From: Vaginella massiliensis
GTDB lineage: Bacteria; Bacteroidota; Bacteroidia; Flavobacteriales; Weeksellaceae
NCBI RefSeq assembly: GCF_900089075.1
Contig: NZ_LT593747.1
Span: forward strand, 633,238-697,237
Direction: 5' to 3'
Length of the DNA: 64,000 nt
The position numbers and the translations under genes were made by a program. Shown here piece after piece: positions 62,131 to 64,000 of the stretch (position 1 is the first letter of the stretch; every line of letters begins with the position of its first letter). Below the pieces are notes generated by a model. It was given only the letters and a program-made list of their open reading frames with translations, made no database searches and was not told where the DNA came from.

Positions 62131-64000
62131 TTATTTGTTCATCTGACCTTTCTTCGTAAAATCGTAAAGCAAAGGTGAAGCTACGAATAGTGAAGAGAAA
62201 GTACCGATTGCGATCCCAATCATCATAGCAAACATGAATCCTTTGATAGAATCTCCACCAAAGATGAAGATACACAATACGATTAAGAACGTAGACATCG
62301 AGGTGTTGATCGTACGCGACAAGGTGGTGCTGGTTGATGAATTGATGATGTCGTAAAAATTCATCGATTTCTTCAGACCTAAATTTTCACGAATACGGTC
62401 TAATATAATGATCGTATCGTTTAACGAATATCCGATTACTGTAAGAATAGCGGCAATGAACGATTGGTCGATTTCCATGTTGAATGGTAACCACGTTCTA
62501 AAGAATGCAAACACTCCTAAAACGATGATAACGTCGTGTGCCAAAGCAAAAATGGTTGAAACCGAGAATTGCCAATTTCTGAATCGAATAAAAATATAGG
62601 CTGCAATAATGATTAAAGCCAAACCAACTGCAATGAAAGATGCTCGTGTGGTATCATCGGCAATCGTTGGTCCTACTTTTGCAGAAGACATCAACCCTAT
62701 TGTGGCATTATCCTCAGAGAAATCTCTGATTGTCAAGCCTTGTGGTAAGTCTTTCGCCAATCCTTTGTACAACAGTCCTTTAATTTCATCGTCTACCTCT
62801 GTACCATCTTGATCTGATTTGTATGAGGTAGTAATTTTCACTTGATTCGAAGAACCGTACATTTTTACTTGCGGTGTCATTTCTTCGCCATTTAGTACGA
62901 ATACTTTAGACAAATCGTTTGCAATTGCGTGTGCTTCTACTGGTTTATCGAAACGCACGGTATAGGTTCTACCGCCTTTGAATTCGATACCCAAATCGAA
63001 TCCTTTGGTGAAAATTGCCACAAGTGACAAGATGACCAATGCCAACGAAATGATATAATTAATTTTACGATTTTTCAAAATATCAACACTGATGTTTTGT
63101 AACCAATGTGCTGTAAACGGTGTGAAGAATTCAACTTTTTTACCTTTTTCCATTCTACTTTCTACAAAATAACGCGTAATGAAAATTGCGGTAAATGTAG
63201 AAGTGAACACCCCAATCATAAAGGTTGTTGCGAAACCTACTACTGGTCCTTTTCCGAAGAAGAATAAAACCAAAGCCGTCAAGAAAGAAGTGACGTTGGC
63301 ATCTATAATTGCCGATAAAGCACCTTTCCAAGAATAAGCAAAATCTACGGCTTGTCTCAACGATCTACCTTTACGAATTTCTTCTTTTACACGCTCATAA
63401 ATGATGATATTTGCATCCATCCCCGTTACGAGCGTCAAGATGATACCTGCGATACCAGGTAACGATAAGGTCGCACGCAGCGAAACCAAGATACCGAGTA
63501 AGAATAATAAATTGATGACCAAAGCAACATTGGCATAAATACCTGCTCTAGAGTAATAGAAAATCATCCAAATCAATACGATGGTAAACGCTACTGCAAA
63601 TGCTACCAAAGAAGAATTGATCGCTTCTTGCCCCAACGATGGTCCTACAACTTCAGACGAAACTACTTTAGACGATGCTGGTAAAGAACCTGCTTGCAAA
63701 ATGTTGGCTAAGTCTTGTGCTTCTTCTAATGTAAAATTACCCGAAATGGTCGATGTACCACCCGCGATCTGACTTTTGATATTGGGTGCAGAGTACACCA
63801 AATTATCCAACACAATCGCAACAGCTTGTCCGTTCGGATATTGTTGATTCGGTTTTAATTCGTCTGTAATTCGTGCCCACTCTTGCGCCCCTTGTTGATT
63901 CATGTTCATGACTACAATAGGCTCATTGGCAATAGAACTTGCATTACGTTCGCCCGAAGCGCTCACCACTTTATCACCGCTTATCAAAGGTTCGTTTTGT
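62131..64000 (-). CDS. secDF: Protein translocase subunit SecDF, 5'-truncated by window edge
   Basis: The C-terminal about 622 residues of a fused SecD-SecF protein, open at the right window edge. SecD part: GQAVAIVLDNLVYSAPNI, GNFTLEEAQDLANILQAGSLPASSKVVSSEVVGPSLG, then six membrane helices with TLVTGMDANIIIYERVKEEIRKGRSLRQAVDFAYSWKGALSAIIDANVTSFLTALVLFFFG. SecF part from about residue 310 (DILKNRKINYIISLALVILSL...FDLGIEFKGGRTYTVRF) with SLNDTIIILDRIRENLG. SecDF uses the proton-motive force to help complete translocation through SecYEG. The single-chain form is usual in Bacteroidetes. The real start lies beyond the window. Confidence 0.96.
   Translation of the reverse strand, partial: QNEPLISGDKVVSASGERNASSIANEPIVVMNMNQQGAQEWARITDELKPNQQYPNGQAVAIVLDNLVYSAPNIKSQIAGGTSTISGNFTLEEAQDLANILQAGSLPASSKVVSSEVVGPSLGQEAINSSLVAFAVAFTIVLIWMIFYYSRAGIYANVALVINLLFLLGILVSLRATLSLPGIAGIILTLVTGMDANIIIYERVKEEIRKGRSLRQAVDFAYSWKGALSAIIDANVTSFLTALVLFFFGKGPVVGFATTFMIGVFTSTFTAIFITRYFVESRMEKGKKVEFFTPFTAHWLQNISVDILKNRKINYIISLALVILSLVAIFTKGFDLGIEFKGGRTYTVRFDKPVEAHAIANDLSKVFVLNGEEMTPQVKMYGSSNQVKITTSYKSDQDGTEVDDEIKGLLYKGLAKDLPQGLTIRDFSEDNATIGLMSSAKVGPTIADDTTRASFIAVGLALIIIAAYIFIRFRNWQFSVSTIFALAHDVIIVLGVFAFFRTWLPFNMEIDQSFIAAILTVIGYSLNDTIIILDRIRENLGLKKSMNFYDIINSSTSTTLSRTINTSMSTFLIVLCIFIFGGDSIKGFMFAMMIGIAIGTFSSLFVASPLLYDFTKKGQMNK

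Noticed and set aside
1-64000. tRNA, rRNA, CRISPR arrays, phage genes and further riboswitches
   Set aside because: Intergenic regions were read for cloverleaf ends, repeat-spacer periodicity and known leader cores; none was seen except the SAM-II leader of metK.

Overview
The window is a stretch of chromosome from a member of the phylum Bacteroidetes, class Flavobacteriia, most likely a Weeksellaceae/Chryseobacterium-type bacterium (genus inferred from protein resemblance only). Supporting signs are the AT-rich DNA, the near absence of Shine-Dalgarno sequences, many Bacteroidetes-type promoter cores of the form TAnnTTTG just upstream of start codons, two proteins with type IX secretion sorting tails, and several families typical of the phylum (DUF2911, DUF4286, DUF4846, DUF6146 and DUF6515 type proteins, HU, single-chain SecDF, single-chain L-serine dehydratase). 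Most of the 60-odd genes are housekeeping. No tRNA, rRNA, CRISPR array, prophage or replication origin was seen.

Region 1-13 kb: uvrB (cut by the left window edge), a DUF4846-type lipoprotein, cysteine desulfurase with cvpA, a DUF2911 protein, a small HExxH protein translationally coupled to an ACC-deaminase-like PLP enzyme and followed by a glucosaminidase/LysM hydrolase, hemL, a DUF4286 protein, an M20 dipeptidase and a type IX-secreted metalloprotease. Region 13-20 kb: an IS1595-family element with an 8-bp duplication inserted just upstream of the metalloprotease start, then a fatty acid desaturase, a DUF4442 hotdog protein, fabI, a YopX-like protein divergent from a methyltransferase-glycosyltransferase pair, a DMT exporter and TerC.

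Region 20-36 kb: a HAD phosphatase, an ArsC-like protein, prfB-trkA-trkH, Lrp-msrA, metK with a SAM-II riboswitch in its leader, fabG, menD, an orphan EIIC-like membrane protein, rimO with an OmpA lipoprotein, L-serine dehydratase and transaldolase. Region 36-49 kb: a secreted conserved protein, oligopeptidase B, recQ-fmt, HU, pdxH, yqgE, a START-like protein with a degenerate class IV aminotransferase, a DUF6515 protein, a nucleoid-associated protein and an IS1182-family element lying between two intact terminators.

Region 49-64 kb: a sigma-54 response regulator with a downstream lipoprotein, a broken acyl-CoA synthetase gene, a small type IX-secreted protein, lpdA, a FecCD-type ABC importer with an overlapping SDR gene and no binding protein, two tandem secreted paralogues, lysS and the 3' part of secDF (cut by the right edge).

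The items most worth a second look are the SAM-II riboswitch on metK, the class IV aminotransferase that has lost its PLP-lysine position, the IS1595 insertion that separates a secreted protease from its native upstream region, the doubly broken acyl-CoA synthetase, operator-like palindromes ahead of recQ and lpdA, and promoters that abut the start codon and predict leaderless mRNAs.
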